Below, piece after piece: positions 46,573-57,249 of a DNA stretch of 64,000 nucleotides. Both the position numbers and the translations under genes were made by a program. Under the pieces are notes generated by a model. The model did no database searches. It was not told where the DNA came from and was given only the letters and a program-made list of their open reading frames with translations. Each line of letters starts with the position of its first letter. The stretch's first letter is position 1. Source of the stretch: Abelmoschus esculentus (Eukaryota > Streptophyta > Magnoliopsida > Malvales > Malvaceae); the NCBI GenBank assembly GCA_035048815.1, contig JAUCBN010000023.1, positions 813,501 through 877,500 of the forward strand, in the 5' to 3' direction.

Positions 46573-47362
46573 GTCCATAATCTTATCGAATAGATTAGCT
46601 AAAATCGACTACTATTTTCCTGTGTCACATTGTCCTGCAGATATTCACCGTCCTCTTACTATGAACTTTGATCCCGTGTTTGTTCTCTCTGGATAAGAAG
46701 GGAACAAAAGGGATCGATTGTTTTAGTTTTCATTAGTTTTCGAAATTTTAACTCTGAATTATATATATAGTTTGTTGTCGAAGGCACTGAGGTAGTTTCA
46801 TATCCTCACAATTAGCCGCCCTTCATGATTTTCCTGAAAACAAGAACAATTATACTTGTATGATTGTTTTCTTGGTCTTTTGTTAGGTTTGTCATTAGAA
46901 GAAATGCCTGAATGGCCGTTTCTCAATGACCAATCGTTTCGTGAGAATTAGAATAGGTTAGAATTTCTTCATTTTCTATTGTACATTACGAACTTTGACA
47001 TTACCATTTTATTATGCTTCAGTATCCAAGTCTACTTCTTTTGCCTTTTAATTTTGATTAGGTTTACATAATTAAAAACTAAAAAAATAAAGATAGCTCT
47101 CAATCGAAATTAACATCCATGTTTTTAATGGTTTATAAATGATGATGTGAAAAGTAATTTGACAATTTTTTTTTTTGAATGTCCAATATGTGAGTATTAA
47201 GTTATGTTTTGGGTCAGGTCCTGGTACCTAAACCTTTTGGCATAGAGATTAATGGTGATGAAGAGTATTGAGTCTCTGGCCAAGACTTGGTCGACGCTTC
47301 GGCTTGAGCGGATTCCCACCATGTCTTTCTATGCTGGCTTTTAATGGCTTTTCTGCCTTCTA

Positions 47363-47491
47363 TCAATGAAGGGTTGCCAGTGCTTCGAAATTGCTTGGAC
47401 TCAATACCGTCTTTAGGTTGATCTCAGCTTCTTCAACCGCCAACAACCCTTTTCGGTCTATGCCTGAAACTTGCATGGATTCGAAACGCAT
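47363..47491 (-). other. Possible small reading frame or gene remnant, unrecognised
   Basis: ATG at 47491 opens a 42-residue frame (MRFESMQVSGIDRKG...VLSPSNFEALATLH). Directly upstream, in another frame from 47579, is MASFMKALFGLLVAGFYLRV, which looks like a signal peptide. The two would form one small secreted protein only after a one- or two-base frame correction or splicing. I do not recognise the family. Base composition is higher in GC than the surroundings, which supports a coding origin. Confidence 0.25.
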
Positions 47492-47990
47492 GTAGATTAT
47501 CCCTCATCCGCTTCCACGGAACCCGAAGATAGAAACCAGCAACCAGCAAACCGAACAAAGCTTTCATGAAGCTAGCCATTTCAAAATTGAAAGCAGGGGT
47601 CATAGAGTTAAATCACCAACGACTTAGTCTAGCAAGATCAAGCCCTAAGTCTCTTAAACAAAGTCAAAAGTCAATTCTAGCGTTGGACAAAATTTGATTA
47701 AGATCGCCCCATACTAAATCCTTACAAAACCTGATTCGGATTAGTTGACCAATGAGTCAGATATCGATAGTAAAAAAAAAAGTCCAATGGGATATGATTC
47801 TATTGGTAGGACAGCTTCTTTTTCCTTAAACCAACAGTTTGGCGGATTAATTCAAGTCCAATCAAAAACAGAAGAAGATGAGCATTAAATCGGAAGCTTT
47901 GTATTTTTAGGTCAATTAAAGTTTTTATTTGTGGAAATAGAGTGTTTAAAGTTTATTTTGGAATATAGGCTAAAAGCTACAGTGTAAGTA

Positions 47991-48106
47991 GGAGAACGTC
48001 ACATGCAGGTGGCGATTTGGTGAAGACATCACCTGCAGGTAGCGTTTTTCTTTTTTATATTTTTTTAATATTGAAAGGAGAACGTCACCTACACATGACG
48101 TTCTCT
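47991..48106. repeat. GGAGAACGTCAC direct and inverted repeat
   Basis: GGAGAACGTCAC occurs at 47991 and 48078, with the inverted form GACGTTCTC at about 48098. CACxTGCAGGT(G/A)GCG strings lie between. This is probably part of a dispersed repeat. Confidence 0.5.
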
Positions 48107-49154
48107 CATTTGTACCGTTTATTTTGATTTAAATCCCCAAATATTAATTGAGGATCCCTATTTTTTAATTAAAAAAATAAATTATCCATCCAATTTTGCG
48201 CATCAAATCATTACCTAATAAGTCCCTGAACTTTCAAAAACACTTCAAGGAAACGAACAGAAACAGAATTTACAAACTTTCGACTTCTTTTTCCTTGGTT
48301 TTCTTGGCAACCAAACAGATATTTAACAAAGAGAAAAAAGACTAATACCGGGTGAGAAAAGAACATAGACTGGTAGTCTTCTTGTAGAATTTTAGGGTAT
48401 TTTCTCTTCTCCTCCATTGATTGATTCCTTCCGATATGTATTTGTTATCCATAAGATCTGAATGTATTGACAAATAATTATAAAAAAATATTAAATTGTT
48501 AAACGATCACTGACAAATCATACATTAAAATCAAGCATTTTCTTACGCATGAATATAAAACTGTCAAAAAAATAAACGATTAAAAGAAAAAAAAAATTCT
48601 ACAAAAATAGAGAAAACAAGCACAAAAATATATACAAGAATCTAAAACAACTGGACTTTAAAATAAAATTCTAAAATATAATATAAAAAATAAAAAATCA
48701 ATAATCAATAATCGATAATCAACATTAAAATTGATATTATCGTCGATAAAAAAACAGCGCAAGGATGAAAAAAAAACTCAAGAATATAGATTTTAATATA
48801 TTTTATAATTAAATTCGCATAAAAACATATTTAAATATTAAATAATCATACAATTTGGTTAGAAATATTGAATGTTTTGTTAAAACTTCGAGTTTGTCAA
48901 AACACGTCTAAGCATTTCCCAACTAATTCATACAGGTCAGTGGTAGTTGGCAAAGGCGAACACTCATGGGGCGGCCCTGACTATAGATGTTTAAGAATTA
49001 ATAAAAATTCTGATTATATTTGAACTTTTAAATATTTTTTTAATTTTTAAAAGTTTTTATTAAATCTCAATTTTTTAAACTTCATATTTTAAAAAATAAA
49101 TTAAACCCTTTAAATTTTTGAAAATTTAAACTTAGAGTTTAAATTTTAAATAGG

Positions 49155-49365
49155 TCCTTTCATGCTCCGTTTTAAATTAGAGCGTTTTGAGTTTAAGGTA
49201 AGGATTTATGTAATTAGATGTAAGGTGTACTTTTTAGGACATAGGGTCTAGGGTTTAGGATATAAAGAATAAGGGTTAGGGTTAAAAAATAATTTTTTTA
49301 TTAAAAAAATCAAAGGAGTCGTAAAATGATGCATGGTAAAGAGGCAGATGATTTCTAACCCTCCA
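49155..49365. mobile_element. MITE of the TTTAGGG-like family
   Basis: It contains CGTTTTAAATTAGAGCG, TAGGGTCTAGGGTTTAGGAT and a GAGGCAGATGATTTCT end, as in the 34782 copy. It lies in the stretch by which the RLP1 upstream flank exceeds that of RLP2, so it inserted after the duplication. Confidence 0.6.
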
Positions 49366-49493
49366 AACTAAATATTATATCTTTGGTTGGGAACTAAGTT
49401 CAAAGGCAAACTTATATAAAAGAAGCTAATCTTGAAGTAGCAGTTGTTGACGTTCATAACTTTAACCCCACGCATTTGGTCTGAAATGTCAAC

Positions 49494-52400
49494 ATGTTTT
49501 GCTATTGTTTACTTCAAATTATATATATGTATATATATTATATGCTTTCCACTAAACTCCAGTTGATCATTTCTGAGAGAAACGTGAAAGCCTGCTTAAT
49601 ACCGTCATGTCTTGTCCTCTTCTCCCTCTTATTAGCCTATAATTCTTCTGCTCAAACACCATCGTCGTCGTCGTGCCCTCGTGACCAAAGCATTGCCTTA
49701 ATCCAATTAAGCAACTCCTTTTCGGTTCAGTGCTCCGACATTTTTCCATGCAGTGTATTAAAGGCTAAGACAGCATCATGGAAGAAAGGAACGGACTGTT
49801 GTTTGTGGGATGGGGTGAAGTGTGATACCAAAACAGGGAATGTGATCAGCCTCGATCTTAGTTGCAGCTGCCTCATCGGCCCTTTTCCCTCAAACAGCAC
49901 CCTCTTCCTCCTCCGCCACCTCCGTTGGCTTGACCTTTCTAACAACGATTTCAGCAGCTCCCCAGTGGCATCTCAGTTTGGTCGGTTTTCTAATTTGAAC
50001 CACCTAAACATCTCTGGCTCGGTGTTTACAGGTACAATTCCATTAACAATCACTCACCTTTCTAAACTATTGTCCCTTGATCTATCCTACAATGGTTTGT
50101 TCTTTGAGGGGCATGTCTTTGAAAATATGGTGGGGAACTTGACACAATTAAGACACCTTCGTCTCACAGATGTCAACATGTCTGCAGTTGAACCTGCTTC
50201 TTTCCTTAACATGTCTTCTTACATAAAAACACTTGCCCTTGAGAATAGTGGATTGCAAGGAAAGTTCCCTGAAGATGTTTTCAACTTTCCATACCTAGAG
50301 GAGTTTCATTTTACTAATTATTTGGAAGGGGAAGTAGTCGAATTCAAGTTCCCGAAGACGAATTGGGGTAGTTCCCTCAAGGTACTGCAAGTCTCCTTTT
50401 CATTTTTGCATGAGCTGCCTGATTCAATTGGCAATCTTAGATCTCTGGAGATGTTGGATCTTTCTTATACCAATTTATCAGGGCCATTTCCAGCATCTCT
50501 TGCCAACCTCACACAACTCAGATCTATAAGTCTTTCACATAATAACCTCAGTGGTGTTTTGCCGATTTCAGTTTTCAACCTCACACAAGTTGAATTTATA
50601 GATTTTTCGAATAACAAGTTGGTCGGTTCCCTTCCTTCTCGAGTTAGTGGCCTTTCGCGACTTGTTGAACTACACCTTGATCACAACTTTCTTAGTGGCA
50701 GGGTACCCTCCTGGTTGTTTTCTCTTCCATCTTTGGTTAAGCTGGGGATCAGTAATAATAGGCTTACTGGTCTCGACAAGGTTGCTCCTTTGGAGGCTGT
50801 TGATTTGTCGAATAATGAGATACAAGGTCCGATTCCCGATCCTATTTCTGAACTTGCGAACCTTACTCTTCTTGATCTTTCTTCAAATAATCTGAGTGGC
50901 AGTTTTGAGTTGGACAAACTATCAAAGTTCAGCAAACTTAAGCAACTCTCTTTCTCGGGTAATGCTTTGCTATCATTGACCAATGCAAGGCCAAGCAATG
51001 CTGGTTACTCTTTGCCTGATCTTCAGAGATTAAACCTTTCTTCTTGCAGCACAAGTGAGTTTCCAAATTTTGTAAGAAATCTCCCAGGTTTGACAGAGCT
51101 AGACCTTTCTTACAATAGAATCTGTGTCGTCGAGGCAAATATGTTTATAAAGCTTAAAAGCCTTCGACAACTCGATCTTTCACACAACAGTCCACTATCC
51201 TTCACAAACATTAACAACCTTACTATTGTCTTGCCTGATCTGACTACATTGTCCATGTCTTCTTGTAGTATAACCCAACTTTCAAACTTCTTGACAACTC
51301 AAGAGAGTTTGACTAGTTTAGATCTTTCAAACAACAGCATTCGGGGTCGAATTACAGAACAAGAAAACAACTGGGGAAGCAACCTGCAAGTCCTTGATCT
51401 TTCTAACAACTTGTTGACATCTATAGAGTATTATCCTTGGAAGAATATCGAAACTCTTAATCTTGCCTCCAACATGCTGGAAGGGCCACTTCTAGTACCA
51501 CCAATTTGGACACAACGATTTTTAATCTCGAACAACAGATTGATTGGAGAAATTCCATCTGCAATATGCAATATTGGGTTTGATTCTAATGTTCTTGACT
51601 TGTCCCGTAACAACTTGAGTGGAACAATTCCAAAATGTTTTGCCTATGCAAAACTTTCTCTTCTGTATTTGCATATGAATCATTTTCATGGAAGCATCCC
51701 TGATTTCTGTGTCGAGGATTACAGTTTAAGTACACTTAACCTCAACAACAATGATTTTGAAGGGACATTACCTAAATCCTTGGTGAACTGCCAGTATTTG
51801 GAAGTGTTGAATGTTGGAAACAACAAGATAAATGACTCATTTCCCCACTGGTTAGGCTCTCTTCCTCAGCTACAGGTTCTTGCCTTGCGTGCCAACTATT
51901 TCCATGGTCAAATAATCCCCTCAGTAAACAGATCGCAATTCTCGACTTTGCGAATCTTGGACCTCTCCGATAATGAGTTCTCTGGAGTTCTTCCGACAAC
52001 CTACTTCAAAAAGTTTCAAAAGTATGAGAAATTTGTCTCAAGTTGAAATGGGATACATGAGTTCTTACTACCAAGATTCTGTTGTCATCACCATGAAAGG
52101 TGTGGACATTGAGCTTAAGAGAATTCTCACCATTTTTACAACCATTGATATGTCAAGCAACCGATTTGATGGAACAGTTCCAGAAGCAGTTGGAAACCTT
52201 ATTTCTCTCAAGGTGCTCAACTTTTCTCATAACCACTTATCTGGCCATATTCCGTCCTCATTAGGGAATTTGGCAGTAGTTGAGTCGTTAGATCTCTCCT
52301 ACAACAAGCTTGTTGGGGAAATCCCTTCAGTGTTGTCTGGCTTGAATTTTCTTGCAGTGCTAAACTTGTCTGAGAACCAGCTTGTTGGTCCCATTCCTCA

Positions 52401-52704
52401 AGGAAAACAATTCAATACCTTTCTGAATGATTCTTACATTGGCAATTCAGGATTGTGTGGATTTCCAGTTTCAAAAAGTTGTGGCCCCAATGAACCACCA
52501 GGGGCAACTTTTGATGAACAAGAATCTGATTCTGCATTCGGATTGGATTGGAAAATCGTTATGATGGGTTACGGATGTGGAGTGGTGTTTGGATTTTCTG
52601 CAGGATATATCATGATGGAAATTGGAAAACCAAAATGGCTTGTCGGAATGATTCAACGAGCAGGCAACAATGTTCTGAGGACATTCAAGAACAAATATCA
52701 TTGA
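49494..52704 (+). pseudogene. LRR receptor-like protein (Cf/Ve-type RLP), copy 1, one frameshift
   Basis: A kinase-less LRR surface receptor. Two overlapping open frames, 49494-52046 and one ending 52704, make about 1,040-1,070 residues when read across one extra A in the run at 52008-52012 (copy 2 has four A's there). Parts in order: signal peptide ending YNSSAQTP, LRR N-cap (DCCLWDGVKCD), about 28 LRRs, an island near YYQDSVVITMKGVDIELKRI, final LRRs, cap SGLCGFPVSKSC, acidic juxtamembrane stretch, membrane helix GYGCGVVFGFSAGYIMM and a short tail ending FKNKYH. RLPs of this type work with SOBIR1-like kinases in immunity. The ancestral ATG is GTG at 49584-49586, leaving upstream in-frame ATGs. 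Single exon. Sequencing error is the alternative to a true pseudogene. Confidence 0.85.
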
Positions 52705-53562
52705 GAAAGATGGAATTTGTGAAGATAGATAATTGCTCATCAGTGGCTGGTTGTATTCTGTTTTTAAAAGCTTGTTACCTGTCTGTTTGTATTCTGTTGT
52801 CCAAGTGAGTTTTGATGTTGTAATAATTTCCTTAACCAAATCAAAAACAGAAGTTGAATTTGCTGGATGAGTCAAGTCTTTGGTCATATTCCACCAACCA
52901 AGGACTAACAGTCCAACAGATTTATTCTTTTAATGGGAAGTTCAACGACATGTTAAGCATTCCCTAAAAACATAAAGCAGATGGTATCTAAGAGCATATC
53001 AGATTCAGAAACGAAAACATGTCCAAATCCCAGACCAGAACCCTCAAACTTCATGGCAGTAACACAGTCCAACATTTCTTTCATCTAATCAGTGATGTTG
53101 TCCATTTTATGTACTTCTGTTTTGATGAACAAAATGAAGTAATGATTTCCCTATCCAAATTAAAAACAGAAGTTGGATTTTGCTGGAAAAGTTATATATA
53201 AGGTACATGTTACTTGGTTTTGGATAGACATGTATGATTATATTCAAGTCATGACAAGTGTTTGGCGAGATACCAGAGGAATCAGGTAAATTTGTGTCTT
53301 GGCCTTGCTAAATACTTTGCAAGAATCAACTTGTTGCACCCTTAGAAACGTAAACATAAAGCAAATGCACCTAAGAGCATATCAGATTCAGAAATGAAAA
53401 AGAGAAGACCATTATCCGATGTCTTTACCAGCTGTCTGTTTCTGAGCCTGAGCCTAAATAAGGTGCAAAGTTTGGAGGTTCATACGGCACGGCAGATTCT
53501 CGGGCTGAAATAGCACCGATGGATGCATCATCTAGTACAGATAAAGGACCTACTAGTATAAA

Positions 53563-53615
53563 AATTGAACCTCTCTAGCAACACTGGTGAGTTTGCAAAT
53601 TTTATAAGAAGTCTA
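53563..53615 (+). pseudogene. Small remnant of a third RLP copy
   Basis: It reads LNLSSNTGEFANFIRSL, matching LNLSSCSTSEFPNFVRNL of the two RLPs (51030 and 55580 areas). No other LRR flanks it. Confidence 0.65.
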
Positions 53616-53721
53616 GAAACGAAACTTAAAATATTATTAAATAATCATCGAAGTAGGTTCGAATTATTAAATATTTTGTTTAAAACTTGACTTGGACAAA
53701 ACGCGTCTAAGCAGTAACCCT

Positions 53722-53737
53722 CCCCCCCCCCCCCCCC
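53722..53737 (+). repeat. Poly-C tract (16 C)
   Basis: An uninterrupted run of sixteen C, followed by TCCCACCCAC. It lies in the upstream flank of RLP copy 2 and is not found at the matching place before copy 1. Confidence 0.85.
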
Positions 53738-54046
53738 TCCCACCCACACAATTTAAACATAGCAGTAGTAGTAGGGACTTAATGAAAAGGTGTTTTGGTT
53801 CTATAGTCTTCGGCCGTCCTTGTCCTGGGAGTCCCACACTCTTTGGAGATGGAAAATTCAACGGCAAAAGTCTCTGTCTTTGTAAATTTAAGATATTTCT
53901 AAATACCTTTCCACAATTCAATGGCAAACTTATAGACAAGAAGATACTATTGAAGTCGCCGGTTGACGTTTATAACGTTAACCCCAATGCACTCGGTTTG
54001 AAATGTCAACATGATTGCTACTGCCTGCTTCAAATTATATATGTAT

Positions 54047-54080
54047 ATGTATATGTATATGCATATGCATATGCATATGC
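54047..54080 (+). repeat. Hexanucleotide repeat (ATGTAT)n(ATGCAT)n
   Basis: Tandem ATGTAT units turn into ATGCAT units directly before the RLP copy 2 start region. Copy 1 has only a short TATA-type run here. It adds several in-frame upstream ATGs. Confidence 0.8.
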
Positions 54081-54118
54081 TTTCCACTCAACTCCATTTT
54101 ATCATCTCTGAGAGAAAC

Positions 54119-57100
54119 ATGAAGGCCTGCTTAATACCCTTGTGTTTTGTTCTCTTCTCCCTTTTATTTGCATATAGCTCTTTTGCTCAAACACCGTCGT
54201 CGTGCCCTTATGACCAAAGTGTTGCCTTAATCCAATTCAACAACTCCTTTTCCGTTCAGTGCTCCGACTCTTCGCCCTGCAGTATATTAAAGGCCAAGAC
54301 AATACTGTGGAAGAAAGAAACGGACTGTTGTTTGTGGGATGGGGTGAAGTGTGATACAGAAACAGGAAATGTGATCGGCCTCGATCTTAGTTGCAGCTGC
54401 CTCATAGGCCCTTTACCCTCAAACAGCACGCTCTTCGTCCTCCGCCACCTCCGTCAGCTCGACCTTTCTAACAACGATTTCAGCAGCTCTCCAGTGGTAT
54501 CTCTATCTCAGTTTGGTCAGTTTGCTAATTTGAACCACCTAAACATCTCTGGCTCGGGGTTTAAAGGTACAATTCCATTAACAATCTCTCACCTTTCTAA
54601 ACTTTTGTCCCTTGATCTATCCCACAATGGTTTGTTCTTTGAGGGGCATGTCTTTGAAAACGTGGTGGGGAACTTGACACAATTAAGACACCTTCGTCTC
54701 ACAGATGTCGACATGTCTGCAGTTGAACCTGCTTCTTTCCTTAACATGTCTTCTTACATAAAAACACTTGCCCTTGAGAATAGTGGATTGCAAGGAAAGT
54801 TCCCTGAAGATGTTTTCAACTTTCCATACCTAGAGGAGTTTCGTTTTGCTACATATTTGGAAGGGCAAGTACTCGAATTCAAGTTCCCAAAGAAGAATTG
54901 GGGTAGTTCCCTCAAGGTACTGCAAGTATCGGATTCATTTTTGCATGAACTGCCTGATTCAATTGGCAATCTTAGATCTCTGGAGATGTTGGATCTTTCT
55001 TATACCAATTTATCAGGGCCATTTCCAGCATCTCTTGCCAACCTCACACAACTCAGATCTGTGAGTCTTTTATATAATAACCTCAGTGGTGTATTGCCGA
55101 TTTCAGTTTTCAACCTCACACAAGTTGAATTTATAGATTTTTCCAATAACAAGTTGGTTGGTTCCCTTCTTCTCGAGTTAGTGGCCTTTCGCGGCTTGTT
55201 GAACTACACCTTGATCACAACTTTCTTAGTGGCAGGGTACCCTCCTGGTTGTTTTCTCTTCCATCTTTGGTTAAGGTGGGGATCAGTAATAATAGGCTTA
55301 CTGGTCCTATTGACCGATTCGACAAGGTTGCTCCCTTGGAGGCTGTTGATTTGTCGAATAATGAGATACAAGGTCCGATTCCAGATCGTGTTTCCGGACT
55401 TGTGAACCTTAGTCTTCTTGATCTTTCTTCAAATAATTTGAGTGGCAGTTTTGAGTTGGACAAACTATCAATGCTCAGCAAACTAACGCAACTTTTCCTC
55501 TCAGATAATGCTTTATTATCATTGACCAATGCAAGGCCAAGCAATGCCAGCTACTCTCTGCCTGATCTTTGGAGATTAAACCTTTCTTCCTGCAACACAA
55601 GTGAATTTCCAAATTTTGTAAGAAATCTCCCAGGTTTGTCAGAGCTAGACCTTTCTTACAATAGAATCCGTGTCGTGGAGGCAAATATGTTTATAAAGCT
55701 TAAAAGCCTTCGACAACTTGATCTTTCACACAACAGTCCACTATCCTTCAGCAACATTAACAACCTTACTATTGTCTTGCCTGATTTGACTACATTGTAC
55801 TTGTCTTCTTGTAATATAACCCAACTTTCAAACTTCTTGACAACTCAAGAGAGTTTGACTAGTTTAGATCTTTCAAACAACAGCATTCGGGGTCGAATTA
55901 CAGAACAAGAAAACAACTGGGGAAGCAACCTGCAAGTCCTTGATCTTTCTAACAACTTGTTGACATCTATAGAGTATTATCCTTGGGAAAATATCGAAAC
56001 TCTTAATCTCGCCTCCAACATGCTGGAAGGGCCACTTCTAGTACCACCAATTTCGACACAGGTCTTCTTAATCTCGAACAACAGATTGATTGGAGAAATT
56101 CCATCTGCAATATGCAATATTGGGTTCGATTCTAATGTTCTTGACTTGTCGCGTAACAACTTGAGTGGAGCAATTCCAAAATGTTTTGCCTATGCAAAAC
56201 TTTCGCTTCTGTATTTGCATATGAATCATTTTCATGGAAGCATCCCTGGTTTTTGTGTTGAGGATTACAGCTTAAAGACACTTAACCTCAACAACAACGA
56301 TTTTGATGGGCCATTACCTAAATCCTTGGTGAACTGCCAGTATTTAGAAGTGTTGAATGTTGGAAACAACAAGATAAAGGACACATTTCCCCACTGGTTA
56401 GGCTCTCTTCCTCAGCTACAGGTTCTTGCATTGCGTGCCAACTATTTCCATGGTCAAATAGTCCCTTCAGAAAATGGATCACATTTCTCAACTTTGCGAA
56501 TCTTGGACCTCTCCGAAAATGAGTTCTCTGGGTTTCTTCCTACAACCTACTTCAAAAGTTTCAAAAGTATGATGGATTTATCTCAAGTTGAAATGGGATA
56601 CATGAGTTCTTACTACCAAGATTCTGTTGTCATCACCATGAAAGGTGTGGACATTGAGCTGAAGAGAATTCTTACTATTTTTGCAAGCATGGATATGTCT
56701 AGCAACCGATTCGAAGGAACAATTCCAGAAGCAGTTGGAAACCTTATTTCTCTCAAGGTGCTCAACTTTTCTCATAACCACTTATCTGGCCACATTCCGT
56801 CCTCATTAGGGAATTTGGCAGCAGTTGAGTCGTTAGATCTCTCCTACAACAAGCTTGTTGGGGAAATTCCTTCACAGTTGACTGGCTTGAATTTTCTTGC
56901 AGTGCTAAACCTGTCTGAGAACCAGCTTGTTGGTCCCATTCCTCAAGGAAAGCAATTCAATACCTTTCTGAATGATTCTTATATTGGCAATTCAGGACTG
57001 TGTGGATTTCCGGTTTCAAAAAGTTGTGGCCCCAATGAACCACCAGGAGCAACTTTTGATGAACAAGAATCTGATTCTGCATTCGGATTGGATTGGAAAA

Positions 57101-57249
57101 TCGTTATGATGGGTTACGGATGTGGAGTGGTGTTTGGATTTTCTGCAGGATATATCATGATGGAAATTGGAAAACCAAAATGGCTTGTCGGAATGATTCG
57201 AAGAGCAGGCAACAATGTTCTGAGGACATTCAAGAACAAATATCATTGA
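54119..57249 (+). pseudogene. LRR receptor-like protein (Cf/Ve-type RLP), copy 2, one frameshift
   Basis: The tandem partner of the RLP at 49494, about 4.5 kb away and very similar. It keeps the ancestral ATG (MKACLIPLCFVLFSLLFAYS signal peptide). The first frame is open from 54119 until a missing base near 55169: copy 1 reads CCCTTCCTTCTCGAG, copy 2 CCCTTCTTCTCGAG. The correct frame then runs from there to 57249. Across that single deletion the protein would be about 1,043 residues with the same N-cap, LRRs, island, SGLCGFP cap, membrane helix and FKNKYH tail. It also retains four residues (PIDRF region) lost from copy 1 by a 12-base deletion. Everything else is intact, so the break is recent or a sequencing error. 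Ligand unknown. Confidence 0.85.

Larger units (their letters stand above)
46573..49154. other. 3' flank of the BEH gene and repeat-bearing intergenic DNA
   Basis: The 3' UTR of the BEH gene occupies the first few hundred bases. A possible small minus-strand gene remnant lies near 47363-47579, and a GGAGAACGTCAC repeat pair at 47991-48106. From about 48830 the sequence parallels 53631 onward, the upstream flank of the second RLP. Confidence 0.5.

Noticed and set aside
53667..53939. Glycine-rich minus-strand frame
   Set aside because: The glycines come from the poly-C tract read on the other strand. It is a by-product of the repeat.
1781..57249. Idea that the peptide array and the neighbouring receptor clusters form a ligand-receptor pair
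   Set aside because: CEP/PIP-type peptides are known to be read by subfamily XI kinases, not XII kinases or Cf-type RLPs. Proximity is no evidence, as they are separated by unrelated housekeeping genes.
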